Below, piece after piece: positions 1 through 8,601 of a stretch of DNA of 64,000 nt. Made by a program: the position numbers and the translations under genes. The DNA comes from Granulicella sp. (GTDB taxonomy: Bacteria; Acidobacteriota; Terriglobia; Terriglobales; Acidobacteriaceae), in contig DAIDKF010000013.1 of the NCBI GenBank assembly GCA_027450185.1, positions 1 through 64,000 of the forward strand. Direction: 5' to 3'. Numbering within the stretch: the first letter of the stretch is position 1; each line of letters starts with the position of its first letter. The notes below the pieces were generated by a model. The model was given only the letters and a program-made list of their open reading frames with translations, was not told where the DNA came from and ran no database searches.

Positions 1-2
1 GG

Positions 3-350
3 GCTCATCGACTCGGCAGCATTCCTCTCCTTCGTACCTTTGGGCGATACAGCTACGGCTTATATCTCATCCACTTTCTTCCCGACGGATATATGCATCA
101 TGTTTATGATTACTTGAAAGTGACAACCGGGACCGCTTCCGATTCGACCAACTTGGTTGGCCATCTTCTGGGGGTAGCAGTTTTTCTGGTTTATCTTGCG
201 CTTCTTCTGGGGGTTGCGGCGGCCAGCTATCACACCATCGAACTTCCGTTATTAGGTTTGAAACGGCATTTCGCGTATAGCGACGAACGAAAGGTTCACC
301 ATCTACAATCGGACCAATCGACCGTAATTGCTGTCGAAGATGGTGGCTGA
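3..350 (+). CDS. Acyltransferase 3 family membrane protein (C-terminal part, start outside window)
   Basis: The frame is open from the first bases of the window and ends at a stop at 348-350, so only the C-terminal ~115 residues are present. It reads ..LRTFGRYSYGLYLIHF.., the last conserved element of OafA/YrhL-type acyltransferases, followed by a hydrophobic helix and the basic tail ASYHTIELPLLGLKRHF, the usual end of this family (compare the common YRFIEKPFLRLKRRF pattern). The family transfers acyl groups to cell-surface sugars in the inner membrane; the substrate cannot be told from this fragment. It is followed about 40 bases later by the lytic transglycosylase gene on the same strand. 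Confidence 0.75.
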   Translation, partial: AHRLGSIPLLRTFGRYSYGLYLIHFLPDGYMHHVYDYLKVTTGTASDSTNLVGHLLGVAVFLVYLALLLGVAAASYHTIELPLLGLKRHFAYSDERKVHHLQSDQSTVIAVEDGG

Positions 351-391
351 TCCATCCACTGGCAGAAACTCGTCTCGACAGAACCCTTACA

Positions 392-2236
392 ATGACTAGG
401 TTGATGGTGAACCTGAAAACTACCTCTCTCGTCGGGCGTTGCGCCCTCGCCACAGCCTGCGCGCCGCTGCTCCTTGCGCTCGTTGGCTGCCCCGGCGCCA
501 GCCCCGGCAGCAGCGCCTCTCCGGGCCATACCGCGGCGAACACCACGGCACCCACGCTGCAGCAGCAGGCCGCTGACCAGGCCCAGTCCCAGCAGGCCAC
601 ACAGCAGATCCTCGCGGCACAGCACACGCAGAAGGTGCAGGCCCTCATCGCCAAGGCTCAGGCCAGCTATCAATCCGGCGTCGCCAACTACAACGCCAAT
701 CGCCTCGACGCTGCCCGTCAGGACTTCGACTTCGCCGTCGACACCATGCTCTCCAGCGGCATGGATCTCAAAAACGATCCGCAGCTCGCCGACGAATTTG
801 ACCAGCTTCTCTCCGCCATCAACTCCCTCGAACTCGTCGCTCTCAAGCAGGGCAATGGCTTCTCCGAGCAGATCGAAGAGGCCCCGCTCAACGCCGCCAA
901 CGAGGTCACCTTCCCTCCCGACCCCGTGCTCGTCGGCAAGATCGCCGACGAACTGAAGACCACGCAGTCCGATCTCCCTCTCGTCGTCAACGACTACGTC
1001 GCCGGCTGGATCAACTACTTCACCAACTCTGCCGCCGGCCACGCTCACCTCGCGCGTTCGCTTGAGCGCGCCGGCCGCTACCGCGGCATGATCGCGAAGG
1101 CGCTGCACGACCAGGGCGTGCCCCAGGACCTCATCTATCTTGCTGTGGCCGAGTCCGGCTTTCAGCCCCAGGTCGTCAATGGCAGCTCAGGCGCTGGCGG
1201 CATGTGGCAGTTCATGCCCTTTCGCGGAGCCTACGGCCTCGAGCGCAACGGCTTCTTCGATGAGCGCTTCGATCCCGAGCAATCCACCATCGCCTACGCG
1301 AAGTACATGAAGGAGCTCTACAACCAGTTCGGCGACTGGTACCTCGCGATGGCAGCCTACAACTGGGGCCCCGGCAACGTACAGCGCGCCGTAGCTCGAA
1401 CAGGTTACGCAGACTTCTGGCAACTCTACCGCCTCAACGCTCTTCCCGCCGAGACCAAGAACTACGTTCCCGGCATCATCGCCGCCGCCATCATGGCCAA
1501 GAACCCCAGGCTCTACGGCCTCACCAACATCGTCCCCGACGCACCTGTGCTCTCCGACGAAGTCACTACCACCTACGCGATTGACATGCGCCTCGTCGCC
1601 GATCTCACCAACTCCACCGTCGCCGAGATCGTCGCCCTCAACCCTGCGCTCCTCCGCCTCTCCACACCCACCGACACTCCCTACGACCTGCACATCCCTC
1701 CCGGCACCCGCGACATCTTCCTCGCGCGCCTCAAAAATATTCCCGAAGAGGATCGCACCAACTGGCGCTTCCACGTCGTCAAGGATGGCGAAACTCTCAA
1801 CCAGATCGCCGAGTCCCTGCACGCTGAGCCCAGCGCCATCACCAGCCTCAACAATCTCACCGACCCCATCGAACCCGGCGATGAACTCGTGATTCCCATC
1901 GCCGCCAGCGCCCGTCTCTCGCCCAGCGAGCGTTACAAGATGCGCCGCAACGACACGCTCGTCACCGTCGCCGATCGCTTCGGTGTCACCGTCGAGCAGT
2001 TGCGCCAGTGGAATCACCTCTCCTCCAATCGCGTCCCACCCGGCCGGTCGCTCTACGTCGCAGCACCCATCCGCCTCGCACCCCACACCCGCATGCATAG
2101 CCGGCACAGCGCACGAACTGCAACTCGCACTTCCGGCAAGACGGCTCACAATACCCGCGCACAGCAGGCCCATCCGCATGCAACCAGCCACGCCGCTCCA
2201 TCGCACCCCTCTAAGAAAAAGAAGAAATCAAAGTGA
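392..2236 (+). CDS. Lytic murein transglycosylase lipoprotein with two LysM domains (MltD-like)
   Basis: Predicted lipoprotein that cleaves peptidoglycan glycan strands. The signal sequence ends in the lipobox LVGC (Cys ~33). A Gln/Ala-rich linker follows, then an SLT domain with the catalytic Glu in AESGF (~254) and the family motifs GMWQFM and AYNWGPGNV. Two LysM domains lie at ~460-504 (FHVVKDGETLNQIAESL) and ~515-558 (YKMRRNDTLVTVADRFGV). The tail from ~565 is rich in His, Ser, Thr and Lys and ends KKKKKSK. This order matches MltD. A second ATG at 404, 10 nt after a TACAAT box (388-393), may be the real start; it would still keep the whole signal sequence. Confidence 0.9.
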   Translation: MTRLMVNLKTTSLVGRCALATACAPLLLALVGCPGASPGSSASPGHTAANTTAPTLQQQAADQAQSQQATQQILAAQHTQKVQALIAKAQASYQSGVANYNANRLDAARQDFDFAVDTMLSSGMDLKNDPQLADEFDQLLSAINSLELVALKQGNGFSEQIEEAPLNAANEVTFPPDPVLVGKIADELKTTQSDLPLVVNDYVAGWINYFTNSAAGHAHLARSLERAGRYRGMIAKALHDQGVPQDLIYLAVAESGFQPQVVNGSSGAGGMWQFMPFRGAYGLERNGFFDERFDPEQSTIAYAKYMKELYNQFGDWYLAMAAYNWGPGNVQRAVARTGYADFWQLYRLNALPAETKNYVPGIIAAAIMAKNPRLYGLTNIVPDAPVLSDEVTTTYAIDMRLVADLTNSTVAEIVALNPALLRLSTPTDTPYDLHIPPGTRDIFLARLKNIPEEDRTNWRFHVVKDGETLNQIAESLHAEPSAITSLNNLTDPIEPGDELVIPIAASARLSPSERYKMRRNDTLVTVADRFGVTVEQLRQWNHLSSNRVPPGRSLYVAAPIRLAPHTRMHSRHSARTATRTSGKTAHNTRAQQAHPHATSHAAPSHPSKKKKKSK

Positions 2237-2290
2237 TCCCCATCACGTTCCTTGAACGCATCCAGGCAAGCACAGTAGAAAAAATGGACT

Positions 2291-2306
2291 GCACCTAAAA
2301 AGGTGC
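2291..2306 (+). terminator. Hairpin after the transglycosylase gene
   Basis: Perfect inverted repeat GCACCT-aaaa-AGGTGC, 54 nt after the stop codon of the lytic transglycosylase, followed by a weak T-containing stretch. It may be a weak terminator separating this gene from the histone-like gene. Confidence 0.4.
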
Positions 2307-2457
2307 TTGCTATTTCATGCGTCTACGCGTAATCCTGTTGTCATCATTTGTGTGATGCTTTTCGGTCGCATAGTGTGCGGTTCGGGCTTCAGTCACGCAA
2401 ACGGACGAAAGACCGATGCAATGCATCACAAGAAAGACGTAGTTGGGGGAGAACGTT

Positions 2458-3144
2458 ATGTTGCAAGACGAAGAAACCATCAAGCTCTACGCAGCAGGCT
2501 ACGACGAAGAAGAAACTGACGACGTGATCGATCTCGATTCACTCGATGAAGAAGATGAGGAAGAGGAGTTCAATATCGTTTCCATCCATCAAATTGAGGA
2601 AGCAGATATCTTTACACCTCCACCCACACCCGTTGCCCCCTATGAGCCGGCGACACGGCTCTCAACCGAGCCCACACCCAGCGCTCCCCCGCCCGCCGCA
2701 CCCAGCAAGGCGCTAACCAGAAAGACCGCAAAGAAGGCTCCGGCGAAGAAGGCTGCGCCCGCCAAAGCCGCAAAGGCTCCAGCGAAGAAAGCCGCGAAGG
2801 CTCCAGCGAAGAAGGCCGCGAAGAAAGCTCCGGCAAAGAAAGCCCCAGCGAAGAAGGCTCCTGCGAAGAAAGCTGCGGGCAAGAAGATTTCAAGTTCTGC
2901 CGCGAAGTCAACACGTGCTCTGCGCGGCGGTAAGGCTGCCCCTAAAAAGGCAGTCGGCAACAAGAGCACAAGCAACAAAAAATCGACTATGAGAGGTAAG
3001 ACCTTGGCAACGAAGAAAGCTGTGAAGAAGGCTGTAAAGAAGGCTCCTGCAAAGAAGGCTCCTGCAAAGAAGGCCGTAGCGAAGAAGGCCGTCAAGAAGG
3101 CTCCTGCAAAGAAGGCCGTAGCGAAGAAGGCCGTCAAGAAGTAG
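2458..3144 (+). CDS. Histone H1-like Ala/Lys/Pro-rich DNA-binding protein with acidic N-terminus
   Basis: The 228-residue protein has an acidic N-terminal ~45 residues (DEEDEEEE), a Pro-rich linker, and from ~85 to the end many repeats of the KKAPAKKA/KKAVKKA type. Such tails occur in bacterial H1-like and AlgP/Hc1-type nucleoid proteins, which bind DNA or RNA through lysine. I chose the ATG at 2458 because GGGGGAGA lies just upstream; the TTG at 2443 sits inside that ribosome site. The acidic head could shield the tail or contact partners; that is inference. A strong terminator follows. Repeat number may vary between strains because the DNA itself is repetitive. Confidence 0.75.
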   Translation: MLQDEETIKLYAAGYDEEETDDVIDLDSLDEEDEEEEFNIVSIHQIEEADIFTPPPTPVAPYEPATRLSTEPTPSAPPPAAPSKALTRKTAKKAPAKKAAPAKAAKAPAKKAAKAPAKKAAKKAPAKKAPAKKAPAKKAAGKKISSSAAKSTRALRGGKAAPKKAVGNKSTSNKKSTMRGKTLATKKAVKKAVKKAPAKKAPAKKAVAKKAVKKAPAKKAVAKKAVKK

Positions 3145-3170
3145 TCTTCCCTAACCGCAGTACAAGGCAA

Positions 3171-3214
3171 GCAAAAGCGCCCGGCTCTCTCTCACGAGGA
3201 CCGGGCGTTTTTGC
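3171..3214. terminator. Bidirectional rho-independent terminator
   Basis: A 14-base arm at 3171-3184 pairs with 3201-3214 with one mismatch. The stem is CGCCCGG/CCGGGCG, flanked by an A run on the left and TTTTT on the right. It therefore works in both directions, between the convergent histone-like gene and the peroxiredoxin gene. Confidence 0.85.
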
Positions 3215-3237
3215 GTCTGCTGCAATCCTTACTTCGA

Positions 3238-3786
3238 CTACTTCTTCATCGCCTCAATAGCCGCCAGCACCTCTGCGCTGTGCGCCTGGATGTCCTTCAC
3301 CTGCCACTCCTTCACGATCTTGCCCTCGGGTGAGATCAGGAACGTGTCGCGCTCCGCATAATGGATGGGGCCGAACGACTTCACAGGCACGCCATACTCA
3401 TCGACCACCTTGTGATCCGGGTCCGCCAGCAGCTTGAACGTCAGCGAGTCCTTGGTGCAGAACGATTTGTGGCTGTCAACGGTATCGAGTGAAACGCCCA
3501 GCACCACCGCATTCAGCGCCTCATACTTCTTCAGGTCGCGCTGGAAGTTGTGCGCCTCAATCGTGCATCCCGCCGTCTGGTCCTTCGGGTAGAAGTACAG
3601 CACCACCCATTTGCCCTTGTACTCGCTCAGCGACACCTGCTTGTCTTCCTGCGAGGGCAAGGTGAAGTTCGGCGCCGTTGCGCCAACGGCCACCCTATCG
3701 CCTGCCGCGGCCACATTCCGCGCCAGCGCAAGACTGCCCGCCAGCGCAACCGCACATCCTACTGCCATCCAACGTTTTTGAACCAT
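3238..3786 (-). CDS. Exported peroxiredoxin, PrxQ/BCP type
   Basis: Thiol peroxidase of the AhpC/TSA fold, 182 residues. The peroxidatic cysteine is in DQTAGCT (Cys74). The usual PrxQ resolving cysteine five residues later is absent (IEAHN), but a Cys in SHKSFCTKD (Cys110) lies 36 residues away. That is the spacing of PrxQ enzymes with the resolving Cys in helix 3. Residues 1-28 look like a Sec signal peptide ending AAA-G, so the protein probably acts in the periplasm, unlike cytoplasmic BCP. It is convergent with the histone-like gene and shares its terminator. Confidence 0.88.
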   Translation of the reverse strand: MVQKRWMAVGCAVALAGSLALARNVAAAGDRVAVGATAPNFTLPSQEDKQVSLSEYKGKWVVLYFYPKDQTAGCTIEAHNFQRDLKKYEALNAVVLGVSLDTVDSHKSFCTKDSLTFKLLADPDHKVVDEYGVPVKSFGPIHYAERDTFLISPEGKIVKEWQVKDIQAHSAEVLAAIEAMKK

Positions 3787-3874
3787 GGGAGATCTCCTGT
3801 GCGCCTCACTCTTGGTATGAAATCGGCGCCAACCGCCATCTTATCCACCTCCTCATACGCTCGGCAACGGCCGC

Positions 3875-4789
3875 TCAATTCTGCACGCTCTCCATCGCTG
3901 CGCCCACCATCGCGATCCCGGCCGCATTGGCCGCCGCAATCATCGTCCCCCGATCGAACACCAGCGTACGCCCGGCCTCCACACACAGACACGTCGCACC
4001 GGCTGCGCGCATCACCTCAATCGTCGGAGCTCCCACCACCGGCACATCGAAGCGCATGTCCTGATTCGGCTTGGCTACCTTCACCACGGTCAACCGCCGC
4101 TCAAGCGTACTCCCCCCCTGCACCCTCGCGCCCTCGTCCAGCGTTCGAAAGATCTCTCCCGCGCGAGCAATCGTCGCATCCGTCCCCTCCATCGCCTCCA
4201 CCGCCACACACGCACCCGCGGCGATCACCACCGTCTGTCCCAGGTCGAACCCCGCAATTCCACGCGCCACCTTCAGCCCATACTCCATGTCGCCAAGCTC
4301 GGTCGCATCCGGCGCTCGCTGCGTCATCACGCCCGCCTGCGCCAGCATCGGCTCCAGAAACGCCGTCGATGACATCAGCGTGATGCCCTCATCCTCCAGC
4401 ACCTTTGCCACCGCGCCCAGCAGCATATCCGTATTCCGCGTGCGCAGATTCAGCAGCAACTTCGCCAGCCGCCAATCCGGCCGGATGCTCGAAAAGATCT
4501 GCTTGTGCTTCACCTGCCCAGCCATCACGGCTCGCGTCACGCCCTCGCGCTGGAACATCTCGATCAGCCGCGAAAGTTCTCCCAGCGAAAACCAGTGCAC
4601 GCACACGCCTTCCGGGTCATGCGCCCCCCGTTCATCCATCTCCGCATCGGTCTCTTCCCTGATCGCCGCCACCACCACGCGCAACCCCTGCGCCCGCGCC
4701 GCATCCAGCAGCAGAAACGGAAACCGCCCGTTGCCGGCAATCAGTCCCAGCGTCGCACTCGGCATCGCAACCGGCCCGCCGCCGCTCAT
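3875..4789 (-). CDS. lpxI: UDP-2,3-diacylglucosamine diphosphatase LpxI
   Basis: Lipid A pathway enzyme that hydrolyses UDP-2,3-diacylglucosamine to lipid X and UMP in the cytoplasm; it replaces LpxH in many non-enterobacterial groups. The 304 residues begin LGLIAGNGRFPFLLLDAAR, typical of the LpxI N-terminal domain, and contain GQVKHKQIF, the alternation of conserved Asp/Gly stretches (LLGAVAKVLEDEGI), and a C-terminal PVVGAPTIEVMRAAGAT segment. The gene begins 2 nt after the lpxA stop, in the order fabZ-lpxA-lpxI, so the three are almost certainly co-transcribed and coordinate fatty-acid supply with lipid A synthesis. Confidence 0.92.
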   Translation of the reverse strand: MSGGGPVAMPSATLGLIAGNGRFPFLLLDAARAQGLRVVVAAIREETDAEMDERGAHDPEGVCVHWFSLGELSRLIEMFQREGVTRAVMAGQVKHKQIFSSIRPDWRLAKLLLNLRTRNTDMLLGAVAKVLEDEGITLMSSTAFLEPMLAQAGVMTQRAPDATELGDMEYGLKVARGIAGFDLGQTVVIAAGACVAVEAMEGTDATIARAGEIFRTLDEGARVQGGSTLERRLTVVKVAKPNQDMRFDVPVVGAPTIEVMRAAGATCLCVEAGRTLVFDRGTMIAAANAAGIAMVGAAMESVQN

Positions 4790-4791
4790 GA

Positions 4792-5577
4792 TTACTTGAT
4801 CACTCCGCGTTCGCTCGCTGCCACGAACTCCGCAAGATACTTCACATGTTCTCCGCCCGCACCCTGGGCGATCATGTCGTTGATGATCTCCAGCGCCTGC
4901 GTCGTATTGTGTTTCCCGCTCACCAGCGCGCGCATCGCAGTCGACAACTCCCGCACCTGCTCGGCCGTAAACCCGCGCCGTTGCAGACCCACCTTGTTCA
5001 CCCCATACGCATGGTTATTTCTCTCAATCGACGTCAACGAATACGGCAGCACATCCTGCGTAATCGTCGTTCCCCCGCCAACATACGCGTACCTCCCCAC
5101 CTTGCAGAACTGGTGCACTGGAGCATTCGCACTCAGCGTCACATAGTCCTCCACCGTCACATGTCCCGCCAGCGTCGCTCCATTCGGCAGGATGCACTCA
5201 TTGCCAATCTGCGAGTCATGCCCGATGTGCACATACGCCATGATCAGGTTTCCCGACCCTAACCGCGTCACACCGCCGCCGCCTATCGTTCCACGCGAGA
5301 TCGTCACATACTCGCGAATCGTATTCCCATCGCCAATCTCGACCCGCGTCGGCTGGCCCGCATACTTCAAATCCTGTGGCGCAATCCCCAGGCACGCAAA
5401 CGAGTACACCTTGTTGCCCTTGCCCATCGTCGTATGGCCGTCGAGCACCACATGCGACACCAGCTCGCACTCCTCGCCCAGCACCACGTTTGCCCCAATC
5501 GTACAAAACGGCCCCACCATGCAACTCGCCGGTATCACCGCCCCCTCTGCCACGATTGCCGTCGCATGAATACTCAC
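4792..5577 (-). CDS. lpxA: Acyl-ACP--UDP-N-acetylglucosamine O-acyltransferase
   Basis: First step of lipid A synthesis: transfers a 3-hydroxyacyl chain from ACP to UDP-GlcNAc. The 261-residue protein shows hexapeptide repeats of the left-handed beta-helix through the first ~190 residues, the APQDLKY loop, YVHIGHDSQIG with the likely catalytic His, the NAPVHQFCKVG stretch of LpxA, and a helical C-terminus. Length and motif order match E. coli LpxA. It overlaps the fabZ stop by 4 nt and is followed at once by lpxI. Confidence 0.95.
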   Translation of the reverse strand: MSIHATAIVAEGAVIPASCMVGPFCTIGANVVLGEECELVSHVVLDGHTTMGKGNKVYSFACLGIAPQDLKYAGQPTRVEIGDGNTIREYVTISRGTIGGGGVTRLGSGNLIMAYVHIGHDSQIGNECILPNGATLAGHVTVEDYVTLSANAPVHQFCKVGRYAYVGGGTTITQDVLPYSLTSIERNNHAYGVNKVGLQRRGFTAEQVRELSTAMRALVSGKHNTTQALEIINDMIAQGAGGEHVKYLAEFVAASERGVIK

Positions 5578-6125
5578 AGCGTCTCAGCCTCCACTGCCGG
5601 TTTCTTCGCCCCACGCGGCACCAGCATGCACATAATCGTCGCCTCGCAGGCCAGCACGCCATCCACCATCGCCTTACCCAGCAACTTCACTGCCGTGCGC
5701 CGCCAATTCAGCACCGTCACCTCAAGCCGCAGTTGATCGCCCGGCACCACCGCCCGCCGGAACTTCGCGCCCTCGATCCCCGTGAACACCATCAACTTGC
5801 TGTCGCGGTCCGGAATCTCCGTCAACAGCAAAGCTCCGCCGGCCTGCGCCAGCGCCTCCACAATCAGCACGCCGGGCATAATCGGATAGTCTGGAAAATG
5901 TCCCGTAAAATGCGGCTCATTCGCCGTCACGTTCTTGATCGCCACAATGCGTTTCTTCCGCTCCATCTCCACCACGCGGTCGATCAGCAGAAACGGATAG
6001 CGATGTGGCAGAATCGCCATAATCTCGACGATATCCAGGGTCACCTTCTCCACCGGCGCCTCGGCGGCGGACACAGTTTCGGGCTCAGCCTTCTCGGCCA
6101 AAGGGGTTGCAGGGAAATCACTCAT
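5574..6125 (-). CDS. fabZ: 3-hydroxyacyl-ACP dehydratase FabZ
   Basis: Hot-dog fold dehydratase of fatty-acid elongation. The motif GHFPDYPIMPGVLIVEALAQ holds the active-site His and Glu, and LPHRYPFLLIDRV is the conserved N-terminal strand. The ~30 residues before it form an Ala/Glu-rich extension not usual in FabZ. A downstream start is possible but no internal Met precedes the domain conveniently. It is the first gene of the fabZ-lpxA-lpxI unit and overlaps lpxA by 4 nt. Confidence 0.95.
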   Translation of the reverse strand: MSDFPATPLAEKAEPETVSAAEAPVEKVTLDIVEIMAILPHRYPFLLIDRVVEMERKKRIVAIKNVTANEPHFTGHFPDYPIMPGVLIVEALAQAGGALLLTEIPDRDSKLMVFTGIEGAKFRRAVVPGDQLRLEVTVLNWRRTAVKLLGKAMVDGVLACEATIMCMLVPRGAKKPAVEAETL

Positions 6126-6164
6126 ATCGAGGCCCAGAATACCACCGCACGCATCTCCACCGCG

Positions 6165-7010
6165 TTACTTCCCCTTGGTCTCCAGCTTCCGCCCGGGATC
6201 GAAAAGCTCCGCAGCCAGTTTCACGTTGTACGCCGCACGGGTCAGAAATCGCTCGCCCGTCATATCGCCGTTGTGCATCGTTGTCACCGAGTACGGCGTC
6301 GCAATCCCCTGCACCACATGGTAGTCCGCAAACTCCTCGACCTCGGTATTCCAATCCTTGTACAGCGGATCGCGCCACCGAAAGCTCAAGCTCAGCGGCA
6401 GATGCGTGCTCTGGTCCAGCGTCAGCGTCACCGCGTCGTTGGCCGCACTCAGAACACTCACCTCATCGGCCGCATGGCGCTCCACCATCTTCGATCCCTC
6501 ATCCATCACCAGCACGCCCGGCTGCTTCAGCCACTCCTCCACCACGGCCTCCAGCGAGTGCCCCCGCCACCTCTGATACTCCTCCACCTCCATCGCCGGC
6601 AGCCTCCGCGTTCCCTTGTACGTAATCTCGTAGCCGTTCTCGCTCGTCCACACCTCCGCCACATCCCGGTGGTCCTTCGCCACCATCGCCCCGAAGTGCG
6701 AGATCATCACAATTCGCTCGCCAAACGGCTGCACGCGATAATACTCCTCAAACTGCGTTGCCCCGCCATCCGGCTGCCCCTTGTAAAACCTTGCCGTCCG
6801 GCCCTCGAAGATCCACGTCTGCCGCTCCCGCCACGCCTCGCCACCCAGCGCCTCCACCATTGCATCCAGCAGCTTCCGTCCCCGCCCCGCATCCTCCACA
6901 CGCGCAACCTGTGCACTCGGCACCGCCGCAGCCTGCGCACCCACGCGCACACACCCTCCACCCAACACCACTCCCGCGCAAACGCACTGTCGCCATCCGC
7001 GCCGGATCAT
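6165..7010 (-). CDS. Secreted protein of unknown function, LolA/RseB-like fold suspected
   Basis: I do not recognise a named family. The 281-residue protein starts with a hydrophobic segment (~8-26) consistent with a Sec signal peptide ending AQA. The body (ALGGEAWRERQTWIFEGR, then alternating beta-strand-like stretches such as YEITYKGTRRLP and LPLSLSFRWRDP) resembles outer-membrane-lipoprotein-sorting/RseB-like half-barrels common as orphan proteins in Acidobacteriota. Its start overlaps the upstream SDR stop by 4 nt (ATGA), so they are translationally coupled. It lies 39 nt upstream of fabZ on the same strand, so it may belong to the same transcript. Confidence 0.6.
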   Translation of the reverse strand: MIRRGWRQCVCAGVVLGGGCVRVGAQAAAVPSAQVARVEDAGRGRKLLDAMVEALGGEAWRERQTWIFEGRTARFYKGQPDGGATQFEEYYRVQPFGERIVMISHFGAMVAKDHRDVAEVWTSENGYEITYKGTRRLPAMEVEEYQRWRGHSLEAVVEEWLKQPGVLVMDEGSKMVERHAADEVSVLSAANDAVTLTLDQSTHLPLSLSFRWRDPLYKDWNTEVEEFADYHVVQGIATPYSVTTMHNGDMTGERFLTRAAYNVKLAAELFDPGRKLETKGK

Positions 7011-7867
7011 CCCACCAGCACCGCGCCGCCGTTCACGTTGAACACCTCACCCGAAATAAACCCCGCCCACTTCGAGCACAAAAACACCACCGGCCCCGCA
7101 ATCTCCTCCGGCTCCGCCGCCCTCCCCAGCGGTATCAGACCCAGCGCCTTCTTCGACGCCACCGGATCGCTCAGCGTCCCCTCCGACATCTCCGTCCGCA
7201 CCCATCCCGGCGCCACGCAGTTGCACAGAATCCCCTGCCCCGCCAGCTCGCTCGACAAACTCTTCGTCAGCGAGATCAGCGCCCCCTTGCTCGCCGCATA
7301 GTCCGCATGCATCGCCTCACCCCTCTGCGCCGCCGTCGACGCAATCAGCACCACATGCCCCTTTACCTTCCTCCCCAAATCTCCCAGCGCCTGCGCCCCA
7401 TTCGCTACCGCTCTATCGTCGCCGGGGTTCGCAGAATTTCCCAGCATCACCGCCACCGCACTCTGCACTACCCCGAACACGCTCTCCAGGTTCACCCCCA
7501 TCGTCCCTCGCCACTGCGCCGCGCTCATCGTCGCAATCGGCTGATCGTGCGGCGGCCAGATCCCATGATTCACCACCACGCAGTCCAGCCTCCCGAACAC
7601 CCTGGCGGCCGCCGCAACCAGAGCCTGCCCATCCTCCGCCGTCGCCAGTTCCTGCCGCAGCCCACGGCAAACCTCCCCGCCCCCACAAGCCTTCACCAAC
7701 TCCTGCGCCTGCGTCTCCGCGCTGCGATAGCTGAACACCACCCGCGCTCCCGCCTGCCGCAGCAGCCGCACCGTAGCCGCTCCAATTCCCCGCGACCCAC
7801 CCGTGACCAGCACCACTTTATCGTCCAGCGTCAGCGAGACACCGCCCGTTGGTTGTGAGAAACTCAT
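7007..7867 (-). CDS. SDR-family oxidoreductase (FabG-like)
   Basis: Classical short-chain dehydrogenase, 286 residues. It has the nucleotide-binding motif VTGGSRGIGAA (~22), NHGI in place of NNAG, the active-site Tyr/Lys in YAASKGAL, and the PGWVRTEM stretch. The C-terminus NGGAVLVG is typical of 3-oxoacyl-ACP reductase-like members. An insertion at ~140-165 (SANPGDDRAVANGAQALGD) lengthens the region before the Ser motif. Substrate unknown. Proximity to fabZ/lpxA is suggestive of lipid metabolism but not proof. It is the first gene of the minus-strand run. Confidence 0.85.
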   Translation of the reverse strand: MSFSQPTGGVSLTLDDKVVLVTGGSRGIGAATVRLLRQAGARVVFSYRSAETQAQELVKACGGGEVCRGLRQELATAEDGQALVAAAARVFGRLDCVVVNHGIWPPHDQPIATMSAAQWRGTMGVNLESVFGVVQSAVAVMLGNSANPGDDRAVANGAQALGDLGRKVKGHVVLIASTAAQRGEAMHADYAASKGALISLTKSLSSELAGQGILCNCVAPGWVRTEMSEGTLSDPVASKKALGLIPLGRAAEPEEIAGPVVFLCSKWAGFISGEVFNVNGGAVLVG

Positions 7868-7985
7868 GTCGAAGTTGTAGCAGGTCTGCGCGCCGGATCC
7901 AATTCCCGTTCGCCCCGGCGCCTATGCTCCACATCCCCGCAGTACCGGCATCTCGCATCCAGCCCTCTCTCAAGGAGTTCCCCCG

Positions 7986-8384
7986 ATGAAGTACGCCGTC
8001 CTCGCCTCCCGCCTTCTACTCGGTCTCATCTTCTTCGTCTTTGGCATGAACACCATCCTGCACTTCCTGCACATGCCCTACCCCACCGGCGACGCCCTCA
8101 TCTGGTACGGCATCATGGCCGCGCACTCCTGGATGTCCTTCACCGCCATCATCATGATCGTGGCCGGCCTTTTGCTTCTCGTTGGCCGCTTCGTTCCGCT
8201 GGCGCTGGCTCTGCTGGCGCCCGTCATCGTCAACATCCTGCTCTACCATGCGCTGCTCTGGCCCCACGGCTTCATCCCGGCCGTCGTCGTAACCCTGCTT
8301 GAGGTCATTCTCCTCATCGCCTACCACCGCAGCTTCGCCCCACTCTTCGTGCCCGATCCGCCCATCAGCACCCCTAGGCCTTAG
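7986..8384 (+). CDS. DoxX-like small membrane protein
   Basis: 132 residues with four predicted membrane helices and the family pattern ASRLLLGLIFFVFGMN near the start. AAGGAG lies 8 nt before the ATG. DoxX-family proteins are found with redox or quinone-linked functions, but this one has no diagnostic partner. It is divergent from the SDR gene, with 118 nt between them. Confidence 0.75.
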   Translation: MKYAVLASRLLLGLIFFVFGMNTILHFLHMPYPTGDALIWYGIMAAHSWMSFTAIIMIVAGLLLLVGRFVPLALALLAPVIVNILLYHALLWPHGFIPAVVVTLLEVILLIAYHRSFAPLFVPDPPISTPRP

Positions 8385-8601
8385 CCTGCCAAAGGCAAAG
8401 CTCTACGGTTCCATCATCTCGCCCCGCGCCGCGCTGCTCCTCGCTTGGCGCAGTGGAGAGACCCTGTATTTTGCCCTTGTCGTTGCTTGTTCCCTGCCAG
8501 CCGCCGGAGTTTACGATTGCGCAGCAGCAAGCCTCGCCCCCGCCACGCGTAGCCTCCCGCCGTCCGCGCAGGACCGCAGGACCTATACTTTAACCTGAGC
8601 C

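Noticed and set aside
2307-2519. 70-residue frame before the histone-like gene
   Set aside because: No ribosome site or family resemblance; its end overlaps the histone-like gene start in another frame.
5376-7301. 641-residue open frame on the plus strand
   Set aside because: Opposite lpxA, fabZ and the LolA-like gene; Arg/His/Leu shadow composition and no domain.
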